64,000 nt of DNA from Archegozetes longisetosus (taxonomy: Eukaryota > Arthropoda > Arachnida > Sarcoptiformes > Trhypochthoniidae), in the NCBI GenBank assembly GCA_018873245.2, contig JAEMBT020000009.1, positions 11,629,112 through 11,693,111 on the forward strand, given 5' to 3'. This document shows, piece after piece, positions 12,585 through 25,168 of this stretch; within the stretch, counting starts at the first letter, position 1, and every line of letters begins with the position of its first letter. Position numbers and translations under genes: made by a program. The notes under the pieces are model-generated. The model worked only from the letters and a program-made list of their open reading frames with translations. It was not told the DNA's origin and made no database searches.

Positions 12585-12974
12585 TTTCAAATTTGGCACT
12601 AAAATGTATTGCATTATAGTGTCATCTCATATTTAGTGTAAGAGACTCAATCATTTGTTTATTGTTATTTAAGTGAAGGCATTGGCGCTACGCTATAATC
12701 AATTAGACTATTAAATCATTTTTGCCATAATCGGCTTTCATTTTCTTCCACTTATTATTTATTGCCATTCGATCCTTTAATAGTTGTTTTATATTAACTT
12801 ATTATAGAGTTTTAGCTAAATTTGTTTTTCATATATTTATAATACTTTATAATTTTGTACTAAATCAATGTTTTCTATACTCAGTAATTTAGTAATAATT
12901 AAATAATTGATTTAAATTAGCATTAAGTGAGTTGTGGTTCATACCAATCAATTAACGAATTAATCAACAAATCA

Positions 12975-15069
12975 ATGACTGACTCAATGAAAGGGACGAG
13001 TTATATGCCAAATGAAGATAGCGAAGCAAATCAAGTAAAACATGAAGAGGCAGAAGAAGAAAATAAAATAGAAGATTTAATAAATAAAATAAATGGGCAA
13101 CTTTGTTGCTCAGTAAGCTATCAATTTCCGAGGATGTTTGACCAAACTGGTGCTCCATTAGTACTCCAGCCGTCATTATTTGGTATGGTTTCTCCCACCA
13201 TATATTTCACTTTGGAACACGAATCAAGTATTATTTTATGACTATTATTTTATATTTCATTCTTGTTTTAGTCGACAATTTGATGTGTTAGAATAGTGCT
13301 CATTATAACCATAGTTCGTAGTAATAGTGAACACTCGAATGCATTAGAAATCCGTTGATTATATCGGGAGCTCACTACACGTCATATAGTGTGCATAACT
13401 TGAGGACTAAATCATTTGTCAATAAGTGTATATTATAGCGTGTTGTGTACTTTATGTCACTTCATTATAAAAATTATTCATTTTTGTTTCATATATTATT
13501 CAGTTTCTTCAGTGCCAAATGAGTTGAAGCCTTATCTGAGATGGAAGTTGTCGTCAATCACTGCTAACACTATGAAAGCTCTCATAACCAAATCTGGATT
13601 TAAACTTTTCAAAGGTTTCAAACAAACATTCATTTAGACAAGTATTTATTAAATTATCGTTACAGATAAGAAGACCAAAGTGTACAACAATTGGAGCGCA
13701 ATTTGGTGTAAACATATGAAGAGCAACGAATTCAAAGCAATACGTCAACACCAGAAAGTCAATCATTTTCCGGGATCTTTTCATTTTGGTAGAAAAGACA
13801 AACTATGGTTTAATCTGAAGTGCATGTCACTCAAACATGGCTTCGAAGTGTTCGCTAACTTTCATCCTCAAACTTTTGTCTTACCCCAAGATTTGAATCT
13901 ACTGAAAAAATATTGGATCAACTCAGAAGAAGAACTGATATTCATATTGAAACCACCAGCATCTGCAAGAGGTCAAGGAATTAGTATTATCTATAATTAC
14001 AATGAAATACCTAAATCTGCTAGAACTAAACGCAAGCACTACGTCAAACCAACACTTATTGTTCAGCGATATATCACAAATCCATGTCTACTCTATAATC
14101 AAACTAAGTTTGATCTTCGGGTTTATGTGTTGATCACGTCTTTCGTTCCACTGAGAGTCTACATTTATGACGACGGACTCGTTAGATTTGCTTCTCACAA
14201 ATATTCATCTGATGTTGAAGACATGAACAATCAGTTTATGCATTTGACAAATTACAGCGTCAATAAAAATAATTTGAATTATGTTTCGAATAACGACATC
14301 AATGGGCAAATAGGTAATAAATGGACTCTTAAAACTTTATGGCGATATTTGAATGATTCGTGTAAAGGCGTCAATGTCGATGTTCTATGGAATTCAATTG
14401 AAGATATGGTCATTAAAACAGTGATCAGCTGCGAACCACATATTGTCAAACTAATTGAGCAAAACCTGAAGAGTCGCTATTCTAGTTTTGAACTGTTAGG
14501 TTTCGATATTATGCTCGATAGTAATTACAAGCCTTGGTTACTAGAAGTCAACATTTCTCCAAGTTTGAGGTCTGATTCATCTCTTGATAGTGCTGTTAAA
14601 AGTCAACTGATTAAAGATATGTTTAACATAAATGGTTATCGGATACCTCCCCATTTCAAGAAGTTTGACAGCTGTGCAAATTTTATTCGTTTTAATAAAC
14701 ATTTTTATTGTGCACAACTCAGTAATGAAGAGAAGATAAAAGTACGTACAAACCCTTATATCTCTTCAATTGAATTTATTAATTTTATTGATTTTACTGA
14801 TTTGATAGCATAAACAATACGAACACTCATTTAAGAATAATGCGTTAAACGAAACTGACATTCTTTCGCATCTGACCGATGATGATATTCGTCAGTTGAT
14901 TGAATCTGAAGATGAACTTTCTCGATCTGGCAGCTTTATTCGTTTGTTTCCTTCACGTAAAAGTCATGAATATCTGAAATATTTTGATTATGTATTTTAT
15001 TACAACATCTTATTAGATGAATGGGAACAACGATATTGTAATAATAGAGAAGAAGGTTTGCAAAATTAA
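12975..15069 (+). CDS. TTLL4-like tubulin polyglutamylase, four exons
   Basis: Exons 12975-13227, 13504-13614, 13666-14741 and 14809-15069 join in frame with GT-AG introns of 276, 51 and 67 bp to give about 566 residues. The first ATG in the open frame is at 12975; an upstream GTG at 12927 is not needed. Conserved TTL-domain motifs: PSLFGMVSPTIYF near 75, LRWKLSSITANT near 100, KVNHFPGSFHFGRKDKLW near 152, the ATP-grasp KPPASARGQGI at 217-227, KFDLRVYVL at 269-277, FDIMLD at 401-406 and LEVNISPSL at 414-422. Exon 4 gives the family tail (LTDDDIRQLIESEDE, then WEQRYCNN). Members ligate glutamate onto tubulin C-terminal tails in the cytosol, on cilia or axonal microtubules. TTLL4 is favoured over TTLL5/7 by the tail and overall motif order. 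A decayed duplicate lies 4 kb upstream. Confidence 0.9.
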
Positions 15070-15115
15070 TTTTCAACCAAACCTGTTCTAACCTGAACAT
15101 GTAGTTAAGTGATCT

Positions 15116-18100
15116 TTGAAAAATAATAATAATTAAGTCATGTTTTTCAATGGTATTTTGTATTTTTTAAACCACTTAACTGTATGTCAGAGATAGACAG
15201 GTTTTACTGTATGTCAGTGACGCACATTTTTTCTCTTTTTGAAGGGATAAAATTTATACGAAATCTGGTGTGCAATAGACAACATATATTTTATGATAAT
15301 TGTCAGCCTAATCTTGAGGTATTGCTATTTCATCTCTTGATATATTGTTATAAATATTGATAAATTAATTACGAAACTTAATTTTTTAGCAGGAGAATTG
15401 TTGTAACAGCTATGGGATTAGTGATGAAAATTTTGAAGAAAATCTTTTGATAGACAAATAAACTCATTCTTAAGGAATTAAATAAACTGAAGTTCGATAA
15501 AATCGCAACTTTTGTGTAATTTTTGTTTTTATACACAGCAAAATCTGTATAACTTTGGCCATACGCTTAAGTGGTCTTTAAAGAATATAGTAATATAAAA
15601 GTGTGTAGAAAAACATGGTTTAAGTGTTTTTAACTTGCAAAATCCTCTTCACTATACGTTTGAGAGATTTTAATGTAGAATTAGCTACTATTAAAATTGA
15701 AATTTGTATCACTTTGTACTCAAATACTGGATCTTAGCCCATGAATCAATACAAACGATTTCTAACTTATTCTGAAATTATAGAATAGCAATGAATCATC
15801 TTATGTTTAGTGGAACTTCAAATTTAATTCAATTGCCTCTACATTATTGCAGGTCGCACTAACCAGACCTGATTTGGACATAAATATATATGACCGTTGA
15901 TAAACTCAAAGTAAAAAAATCCATTCTCGTGATTATATTGATTTAATAGTATTAATTGACTGAATGCTCATACGTTTAAGATTAAAATTGATTCAATAGA
16001 TTATGTAAATTAATAGGAATTAAGTATTGAATACTTTGCTTTTCAAATGGATCAAAATATATCGATCACTCTCTCGAACCAAGCGCTAAGTCAAAAAGAT
16101 CTGTTGTCATTAGTAAGTTATGCGATCAAATCGGCAAAAGACATTTTATATTTTTCTAACTGTTAACTACAAATTATTAATTGAGTTTTAAACAAGAATA
16201 CACTATAATATTAATCATTTTGCTTAACGCATTTTTCTATATAATTACTCGACAATTTTTATTATCTAATAAATGTATCACAGACTTGGAGTTTAATTTT
16301 AGTCATTTCATATAGTGTTCTGATCATTGAATACTTGACAAAATATTTCAATATTAAGCAGACAAGTATACAATATGTTTGTTTTTAATTGACTTACAGC
16401 TACCAGTTAACTAATATAAGGATATTTCAAATTTATTTGATGCATTCAATCATCACCTATTGTTTCTATCGACTTGTTCTCGAATATTTTTACAAAAGAT
16501 AGCCGTAAAGATTTTCAACAAAGTAAAAAACACTTTTTTCACGAACTAGTCGTACAGATAATAGTAATACAGTTCGCTGATAGGGAAAAAGATTTTCTAA
16601 TTTTGGCTAAAAAAATTCAAGTTCGATTTGAAAATTTGATAGCTCAAATGAAGGATAGACTTTAGAATGGGCTTCGGATAGAGTCGGTCGGCATATAAGG
16701 AACACTGTTCTGCATAAAGCATTCGACTATAGCGTCAACTTCTGAAAAAGTTTTCAAAGCTATACATTGAGTTACATTTACTATAAACTGACTGAATTCT
16801 GTTAATTTGACTTTTATATAGCTGTTAGAAAGTAGGTATTATGGAGTTAGATTTTATGGCTAATATTTTAGATACAGTAGACATCCATTAAGCCAACGCT
16901 TTCGACTGTACCAACTTATACTATATTGGGGTAACTGTATTTGATGAATACAATGTAAATCAATATAAATTGTCTTCATAGACATTTTCGCCTAATATTT
17001 CAAATTAGAACATAATCAAAACGAATTAATTGAAATTGAAAACAGATTCATTTTTCAGTATGAGTACTACTGTTTGTTTTGAGACTTGTGATGGTTTCGT
17101 TACGTTAACGTCATTACAATAACTCAATTTGAGTGACACAACTCAACAGTATCAACAAAAATGATTTTTATTTGCAATTACCAAAACTTAAAATTGTCAA
17201 CGCATCAGTATTACTAACATTACAGACGATCTCGATAAAGATGAATGAAAACGATTTCGAGCGAGCAATATTTAATTCAATTAATCATGTAATCAACCTG
17301 AGAACCATCTGCAAGTCAAATCAGTTTATGCTTTCTATAGAGAACCACGAATTTCAAATATAATACATTATTTATATCGATCTCAATCATATTGTAGGTA
17401 AACGAGTACATAAAGAGCAATTGCTTAGTCAACTTTATAGATATATATAACACATATCTAAACAGCTAAAACTTTCTATCAAGAAAATCATATAAATTAT
17501 GGACTTGTCTTTGCTTTAATACTAATCTCTATTATCTGGAAGGTATCATTGAAAGTATATTTTCATACACTCTGTCGAAAACTTTCAGTGGATATTATTT
17601 ATGGAGAAGGTTGAATTTTATTGTTAGAAGTTATTTGTTATTTACCATTTTTGTCAATATGAAATTTATTTTTTAATTTTTTTTATAGAAATTGTGTATT
17701 ATGCATTTTTTCACTTGATATAAGTTGTTCATTTGAAGTTTTTTGTACAAAACCTTAAGAAATGAAGTTCTTAATTTTAATCATACTACTACCAATGCAA
17801 CTAACATGATTCGTCAAAGTGATAAGTCAATTATAGTCCTATGATATGTTAGAAATTATTCTTAAGGGAGTTTAGGTATAATTGATTGAGAACTTGATTT
17901 ATTAGAGAGACTTATATTCAATTATGTCTATTGGTTCATATGAAACATTATTATATCAGTTTATATATTGCTTATTTATTTGAAATTAAGGATTTATTTG
18001 TATGAGAGATACAAAAATATTTTGATTGGTTTTTCAAACACGAGCTCATCTCTTTCAATGACAGTCAATCAAGTATATCTCAATTATTTTTCAGACAATT

Positions 18101-18125
18101 TTTCCGGTTTGCTATGCGTTTTCTA

Positions 18126-18127
<2 letters not shown>
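15116..18127. other. Intergenic with weak exon-like fragments
   Basis: An ATG at 16047 opens 22 codons that end at a strong donor (gtaagt at 16113). Open frames at 16418-16530, 16474-16665 and 17133-17363 read like protein, but no family is recognised and they could not be linked by convincing splice sites. They may be pieces of an unknown gene or chance. Around 15175-15225 short words (gacaggttttactgtatgtc) recur as parts of a dispersed repeat also seen near 18455 and 46437. Confidence 0.35.

Positions 18128-18185
<58 letters not shown>
18128..18185. repeat. (CT)n microsatellite
   Basis: Uninterrupted CT dinucleotide tract of 58 bp. Confidence 0.98.
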
Positions 18186-18188
<3 letters not shown>

Positions 18189-18766
18189 GCTTTTTAATCA
18201 TCCAGAGTTTCAGTTAATTTTTTTGTTAAAATTCTCGTCTCGTTTGTGAATAAACATGTTTTGACATTATTTTGGAGTAAATAGATATTTACTTTACAAA
18301 TGTTTGCCTTTTAACCTAATATTAATCATAACTTAAAGTGTAATAAAAACTAAACTGAAGCTAAATCAGAATAAAAATGTCTGACTTGAATGATTGAAAA
18401 AATGAAATAATCCACAGAAAATGAAGGCTTATTGAAAAGCAATTTAACATGGTGTGAGAGTTAGACAGGTTACGTTAGGTAGATTAACTTCAAATATCTA
18501 TTAGTTGAAAGCTTTCGCATCTTTCTAATCAACAATTCTCGAATAAAGTCTAAATTTTAGGCTTAAATCAAACGAATTATATTTAAATATATGATAATCA
18601 CTTATCAAGTTTAATATTCAGTAATAATTGATTTATCAAATTGCTTTCAATAGAAATAGACTGACTGTTAGTTGAACTGAAACTTTTGCAAAAGTTTTGA
18701 AGAACGAGTTCAATATATGGTGACATCTATTCTATTGTTTTGTCAACACAAAAACCAAGTATTAAG
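18186..18766. other. Intergenic, no gene seen
   Basis: AT-rich. It contains gagagttagacaggtta at about 18453, a word shared in inverted form with 46437-46460 and probably part of a dispersed repeat. Confidence 0.4.
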
Positions 18767-18768
18767 TA

Positions 18769-19217
18769 TACAACCAATTTTTTGCTAACTGAAAAATGTA
18801 TGCAAAGCGCATGCGTTAAATACACCAACAATAGGACACAATAACATTAGGAATTTATTGCAATAAAACATATTTACAAGATACTAATTACTAAATTAAT
18901 TGACTAATTATGACTCATATTAATAAAATAATTATGTTCACTGGTATTTTCGGATACTATAATATTAAATTTGGTTAAATAATGAGATTCAAACTCTTTA
19001 ACAGTATTTATGAATGGTTTATTGACTGAAATTAGAGTAAAATTTATCAAAACTTTTTATTCACAGTTTTATTGTTAATCTTAGCCCTCATTTCAACAAT
19101 TGGTTTGAAGACATGTTTGGAGCTCAACACTTGCCATATGTTTTGATTGTGACTTCATGTCTTTATGTAACGCATGCGCTTTGCATACATTTTTCAGTTA
19201 GCAAAAAATTGGTTGTA
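18769..19217. mobile_element. Tc1/mariner-type MITE, 449 bp, perfect 50-bp TIRs
   Basis: The inverted repeats at 18769-18818 and 19168-19217 match perfectly over 50 bp (tacaaccaattttttgctaa...). A TA dinucleotide flanks each end (18767-18768 and 19218-19219), the target duplication typical of Tc1/mariner elements. There is no ORF inside, so it depends on another transposase. Perfect arms indicate recent activity. Confidence 0.85.
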
Positions 19218-19479
19218 TAACATATAAGGCAGATCCAATCGCAGAAATGCTTTGAGCGACACTTAGTGTTTAGTCTGAGCACTTTCTTCAGTTTTTCTAA
19301 TTTGAAAAAGTTTTACACCAATTATTTATATCGAAATACATTGATGAGAGTCTAGTTTGAAGAGAAATGAAATATCACGCAATAGTTAATGCAAAAAACC
19401 CAAGTATAAACTGAATTAGTAAACAATAACATTTCGATGAAAAAAACCTTTTTAATTTATATAAAAGAATAAATTTGGA

Positions 19480-19858
19480 ATGAGCGACAAATGTTGTGTC
19501 GATGAGTGCCAGAATAGAAGAAATTCTAATTCTGAGCTCAAATTTGATAATTTTCTGTCAAATCAAAATTTCGGTATATAATTTCGGTATTAATAGAATA
19601 ACAATTGAAAAACTAATTTTCACAATAGCTGCCAAAAATGGGTTCAAATTTGCGAAAATACACAAATTTTGCACATATTTTCAAATGAAAATTTGCAACT
19701 TTTGAGTCGCAGAACTATTGTTCTGAACATTTCGATCAGAATAAATGCAATAATCCGATGAAGAAAATCAAACTGATTTTACTGTTAAAGTTGAAAACAG
19801 AAATTTGAAAGTGCCTCCAAAAGTTAAAAGAAAAACAATTGACAAATTTTCTCATTGA
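19480..19858 (+). pseudogene. THAP zinc-finger domain relic
   Basis: ATG at 19480 opens MSDKCCVDECQNRRNSNSEL, which has the Cys-x4-Cys start and following pattern of a THAP (C2CH) domain. The frame then closes. In neighbouring frames come AAKNGFKFAKIHKFC (19640-19680), YCSEHF with the conserved CSEHF at about 19715-19735, and PPKVKRKT near 19815. All THAP landmarks are present in order but in different frames. THAP domains bind DNA and occur in P-element-like transposases and host regulators; which of these this was cannot be told. Confidence 0.65.
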
Positions 19859-20299
19859 GTCGATTGATTTTGATTACGTTTGACTACAATTTGAGTTTAT
19901 TAATAAACTCAAACACTCATAAATTATAGTGAATTTGATTTTTCACATGAGTTCTATATTTAAAAATGTTATTTGCTCGCATACGTTTGTATTGTTCTCA
20001 ACAATCAAATCAAAATCGTTTAGTCTTATTTTCAAAATGTCTTTTGTTATAAAGTTGTTGATGCCTTTAAATAATATATTTGTATTTTGCGCCTTCAATA
20101 AACTAAATTTTGACTCTTCTTTAAGGCTATGGTCGGTTGATGCACAGTCAGATTATCCACAGTCATCAGACTATCCACTGGGTGTCGCCCAAACTTTTTC
20201 TGCCAATTTCGCGAACTTCTGTGTTATATACTTAATACTTGCTTTTCACACAAAACAAATAATTGAAACAAACGTTTATTAATTGAGTGAACAATCAAA

Positions 20300-20890
20300 T
20301 GAAAAGAACTGCAAATGTTTATGGAGTCGATCGAAGACTTCGATTCGCCAAAAGTGCATTCGGAGCAATACTCCGCGTGTGGTCACATCGGGTCACGAAT
20401 GCTGTTCACTATTCACAACACGTTTGATCACATTCTCATCACATTCAATACAAAAGTGTTGCAGATCTCGGCTGTGGTACTGGAAGGCTAACCATAGGAT
20501 GAGCTGTTTGTCGCTCTATGTCTTTGGCGTTGACCGTCATATCTGTGATATTGAAGCCATTAATGAATTGCAGGCCAATTGTCAACACTGATAGCGATGT
20601 GATCAATAAAATAGATTGATTTGACGACATTTGTGATCTGTTTTGCAACACATTTCATAAATATTTTCATTGTATTCTTATGAGTCCACCCTTTCGTACA
20701 ATACAAAGGTTTGTGTCAAATGATTTTGTCATTTATTGAATATTAATTTCTCTTTAATTGTTTTCAATTTGTTTTAGGAATTGATATGATTTTCCTGAAA
20801 AGAGCGCTTCAATTGTCGACTCATTGTGTGTATAGTTTACATAAAAGTTCGACTCGAGAGGTATTAAGTACTTAATTGCCGCTAAGTTAT
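20300..20890 (+). pseudogene. METTL5-like rRNA adenine methyltransferase relic
   Basis: Segments in METTL5 order: DFDSPKVHSEQY then SRMLFTIHNTFDHI (20340-20445), the SAM-binding motif VADLGCGTGRLTIG (20461-20502) in another frame, FGVDRH (20522), ILMSPPFRT (20674-20700, a change from the catalytic NPPF to SPPF), and after an intron-like gap (donor gtttgt near 20708, acceptor near 20777) MIFLKRALQLS and VYSLHKSSTRE (20785-20865). METTL5 with TRMT112 makes m6A in 18S rRNA. Frames change at least three times, there is an in-frame TGA after the SAM motif, and the remaining intron does not keep phase, so this is a dead DNA-level copy. The intron rules out a processed retrocopy. Confidence 0.8.
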
Positions 20891-21910
20891 CGATCACTTA
20901 ACAACTTATTCAATAATTAAAGTTTGCATTAATCGTTTCAAAGTTCATATTGAACTCATTCGATACTTTGGTATCAAAGTAATCGCTTTGAACTTATTTG
21001 ATATTTAGTTGAACTAAACATGAAATAATTCATTATTTCCTTTGCTTAAAATGATTTTTTATTTCATAGCATATTCTTAGAAAAGCCTGAGAATGGAGAG
21101 AAAACACAAATTGTGGCGCAACTTAGAAGTGCATTTTTTCAGATTTACGCATACTTAGTATTTATTATTATTGTACATACATTGTTGTTATTAATATTTT
21201 GTATGGTCTGTAAAGTGACCGATTATTTGAAAACCGTTAATACAAATGTTGCGATGTGAACAGTATGACAATTGAATAGTTGTTTCGTTTTGTTATTCGG
21301 AGATTTACATTTTCAATGAAATTAACAAAACGTGAAATAAGTCTCAAAAAGGCAGTCAATAAGTTCTCAGCTTATAATCCATTGACTGCAATACATAAGA
21401 GGTCGAGAGCTTATTAATTAAGTGATACTACTTTATAGAAGAAATTGCACCAAAGCAAACTCGAGTAGTTGTGCTTTCAAATTATAGTCTCCCTAATAGT
21501 CCCTCAAACAGATCACATTTCAAGATTGTCTATGATACTGATCAATTTGATTACTATATTAAATACTCTATAAGTTTGTTAATATCTGTTATGTTAAGGT
21601 CTGATAGAAAGCATAGCATTACAACACAAATTCTGGTGCTATCACAGTATATTAAGCTTTTCAGTGTATAATTTGTAATATCGAGTATACCGTGTAATAC
21701 AAGTTACTCATTGATATAATTATCAAAATTGAGTTGTATTGTAAGTCATATTAACTCTAAGTTATTACTAATTTCAAGGATAGCAAATTCGAACCTTTTT
21801 TGAAGCTTTTATTAATCTCTTATTCAATGTTTTATTAAGTTTACTAAAAACAATCTCAATTAAAAAGTTTGCTTTTATTAGAAGCTCATTATAAAAGTGA
21901 AAACTTGAAA
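20891..21910. other. Intergenic, no gene seen
   Basis: AT-rich. Open frames of 66 and 99 codons are not protein-like. Confidence 0.5.
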
Positions 21911-23275
21911 ATGTTTGTTTTAATTTTACTGCCGATTTTGTTGATTGTGCCCATTGTTTGGTATAATTGGCGAATACGTCTAATAACTGGATTGAAACGA
22001 AATCGTATTCCTGGACCTGAACTTCACTTAATATATGGTAATTTGAAACAATATCAAACCAAAGGTTATGCAAAGTGTGACGAAGAGTAGATCAATAAGT
22101 ATGGCCGAATAGTTGGTTACTATTTAGGGGAAAAACCATTTGTACTAATCGCTGACACAATCACTAAAATGAATGCCAATCAAACATTTTGATAAATTGT
22201 CGAGACGAGCACTATTTGGCACTATTTGTCGGAGGACTTAATCCTAATCCAAGATTGCAGCACAGTTTGATCTCTTGTAAAGAAAGCCGATGGAAACAAA
22301 TGAGAAGTACTTTGACACCTACTTTCAATGGATCCAAACTGAGACAAATGACTCCAATCATTAACTCATTGATCGATAAATTCATTTCAAGAGTGACAGA
22401 AAGTTCACAACAAAATAGAGTTTGATATCTATGAACTTGTTCAGTGATTAACATTAGACACAATATCTAAGACAGCATTTGGTGTCGACACTGGAGCTCA
22501 AGACAATTATGAAAATGCTGTTTTGGAGGCCGCTCGTGGAACTTTCAACATCAAAGTTAGACAGTCTCTGAATTTTTTGTGGTTTTTATTTCCAGATTCA
22601 TTATAAATCGGGTCTGTATTTTTGTGGAACTGGTCAAACGATTGTTTGGTTATTCAGATGACGGATATTTACTTAAAGTAAGTGATCAAATAATGAAAGA
22701 CGTAAAAACTTCAGTCAAGGCAGAAGAGACTTCAATTGATGTTAGAGGCAAAGAGTGGACAAATACTTACTAATGACAAGCTTGAAATTAGTACTCATAT
22801 GAATGACGATAATATTGTTGAGACTAAAGAACAATCAACTAAGAGAACAAATATGACTAATGATGAGGTGGCCTCTAATGCAGTTCTATTTTTTGATGCT
22901 GGACATGAGACAACGAGTACTCTTTCATTGATTGTCCACATTCTTATCAATCATCACGACGTTCGGCAAAAGATTCGAGAAGTTAAACAGTTGATTGAAG
23001 AAGAAGCAAAACTGGATTACAATACAATGACTAAATTGCGTTTTATGGAACAAGTAGTTTATAAAACAATGAGAGTCCCGTCACTACTTTCATAAGTGGT
23101 TTTCAAAGACTATCACTACGAAAATATTGTGGTTCCGAGAGGAACAGACTGTTGAGTACCTGTTTATTACTTACATAGAGATCTAGAACTTTGGTCAGAA
23201 CCAGAAAAGTTTGATTCACAAACATTTTCAGATGAAAATAAGCACTGAATGATCCCAATCGACAATTAAATCAAA
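21911..23275 (+). pseudogene. Cytochrome P450 relic (CYP3 clan-like)
   Basis: Starts at 21911 with a membrane anchor (MFVLILLPILLIVPIVW) and the hinge RIPGPE. There follow KYGRIVGYYLG, the C-helix region WKQMRSTLTPTFNGSKLRQM (22294-22350), FDIYELVQ and LDTISKTAFGVDTGAQ (22420-22500), the I-helix oxygen-binding motif AGHETTS (about 22900), and an ExxR region read as KTMR (23066-23077), where the invariant Glu is Lys. It ends with HRDLELWSEPEKFD and SDENKH and stops before the heme-binding Cys loop. Stops at 22088-22090, about 22190, 22437 and 22603 and frame shifts split it. A microsomal monooxygenase without heme ligand or ExxR cannot work. Confidence 0.92.
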
Positions 23276-24523
23276 TTTGAATAAGCCTGAAGTTTAATTA
23301 AAACTTTCTAACGAAAATTTATTTAATTTCTTAATATAGGTTTTTATTTAAAACATTTTTGGGAATTAGCCTTTGGAATACAACTTTTTGCAAATTCTAA
23401 TTTTTAATTATCTAAGGCTTTAGATTTGATTTTGATGTGCAGATATTCCATTTTGCCTTTGAAGAAGACTCATTATTTGCCTCCTCGAAAACTTCCTCTT
23501 TTTGTTTGAAGACATTTTGTTGATCGATAGCGTTTTGATTTTGTTAATTTTCATTATTCAGTGTTTCCGCTGTTTCTCATCAGACTAAATAAATAATATT
23601 GTGTTAAATATCATAAAAGATTAGTCCCTTTTTAGTGTTGCTTTTTATCGCGAAAATATTTGATCAAAGGTTTGAAGAGTAGCAAATGTTTTAGTTATAA
23701 ATTGATCTGATTTTGATGTTTAGTTATTAACCGCTATATTTAGTTCGCAATTGAAAACAGGATTTTATTTAAATTTGATGATCAGTGGAGCAAAAATTAG
23801 ATTTTGACAATATTTTTTTCATTAAAAAGATGTGCGATATAATTGCTGTAAGTTTATTATTCTAAGATTGGTAAATTCAAATTGACTCAAAACATTGTTT
23901 TCAATTGTTTTATTCATTTGGTTCTCTGCAGTCATGTCTCGATTCGACTGATCGTCATAACGAAATGTTCAATTCCTTTAACTTCTAACTTAACGCAATG
24001 GCGAGTCTTTAGTGTAATTCAAGTTTACTCAACAATTTGATTGGATTTCGCTTTTTATGTATCTAAACAATTTGATATAAGATTGGCTCTAAAGCTAAAT
24101 CAACTATTCCTTTAAAATAAAGTTACTCAATAGATAAATACATTTTGAACGGAATCTATTATAAATAACTCAGTCTAAAGTACAAAACTAAGCATTTTTT
24201 AAAAAGCAACACCGTAAAAGTATAACATCATAACTGTGTTTATATATTTTTAACAATTACATTTATCTATAAGTAAAATGAATTTTTCATGTATTTGTCA
24301 CAGCTCTTGTGATAATAAATGAACAATAGTTTCTACAATAAACCTTATGTTTGCATATACTTAAGTAGTTTTAACAAAATGTAGAAATCAATAGAGAAGT
24401 TTGGCTTAATTATTATTGGTTTAAAGATGCACTTAACTACATGTGAAAGTTGAACAGGTTTCACTCTATCTGTATATCATAGCACTCGCAAAACGAAAGA
24501 AGACCAGGATTAATATTTATAAA
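23276..24523. other. Intergenic, no gene seen
   Basis: AT-rich, stops in all frames, no repeat with clear ends. Confidence 0.5.
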
Positions 24524-24532
24524 ATCTTGTGT

Positions 24533-25159
24533 GATTATGTGCCATTTCGCCGAATTTACATACAGGTGTACCTATCCATAGATTTTTTCGTATAGAGAAA
24601 TATAAATTGTGTATTTGATGAAATAAAGTTGATTCTACAACAACAGTAACTTAATTTGAGAGAAAAAGGCCATTCAATATTTTCATTGCATTCAAAAATC
24701 TAAGGGTTTACAAATAATCTTAAATTTACATGGTTTTTAAGTCTATACAGAGATACAGCATCTTAAAAATAATATAAACAATAAAAATGTTCTGATTTAG
24801 GCTCAAATTTTGTGATATTTTGTTCAAATATTGAATTCTATCCGCACTTGGCCTCATTCCTGACTACGGCGCTGCTCTGAAGAGCAAAATATGTGCTGCA
24901 ACTTATTAACAGTGACTGAGAATAATGCTAAAATTCACTCAAATTCGTATTATTAATTGAATCACTCTATTGCAAAAACTTCGTTATAGAACAATAGATC
25001 TTACTATTTTATTTGGTTTAAATATTTTTTTTTTGCTAAGTTATTCGCATAAAATAGTTATCCCAATTACGTTTGCTAATAGGGAAGAAAAGCTTTTATA
25101 GGTAGGTACACCTGTATGTAAATTCGGCGAAAAGAAATTCAGCGAAATGGCAAATTACC
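24533..25159. mobile_element. MITE-like element, 627 bp, 9-bp target duplication
   Basis: Left terminus 24533-24578 (gattatgtgccatttcgccg...) and right terminus 25098-25159 are reverse complements with a few changes and a small insertion (gaatttcttttcgcc) in the right arm. Both arms share the tacaggtgtacctatc core. The direct repeat atcttgtgt flanks the element exactly at 24524-24532 and 25160-25168. There is no ORF. A 9-bp duplication suits Mutator-like elements; not proven. Confidence 0.75.
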
Positions 25160-25168
25160 ATCTTGTGT

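Noticed and set aside
16047..17363. Multi-exon unknown gene
   Set aside because: One good donor at 16113 and some protein-like frames, but acceptors, phases and homology could not be made consistent.
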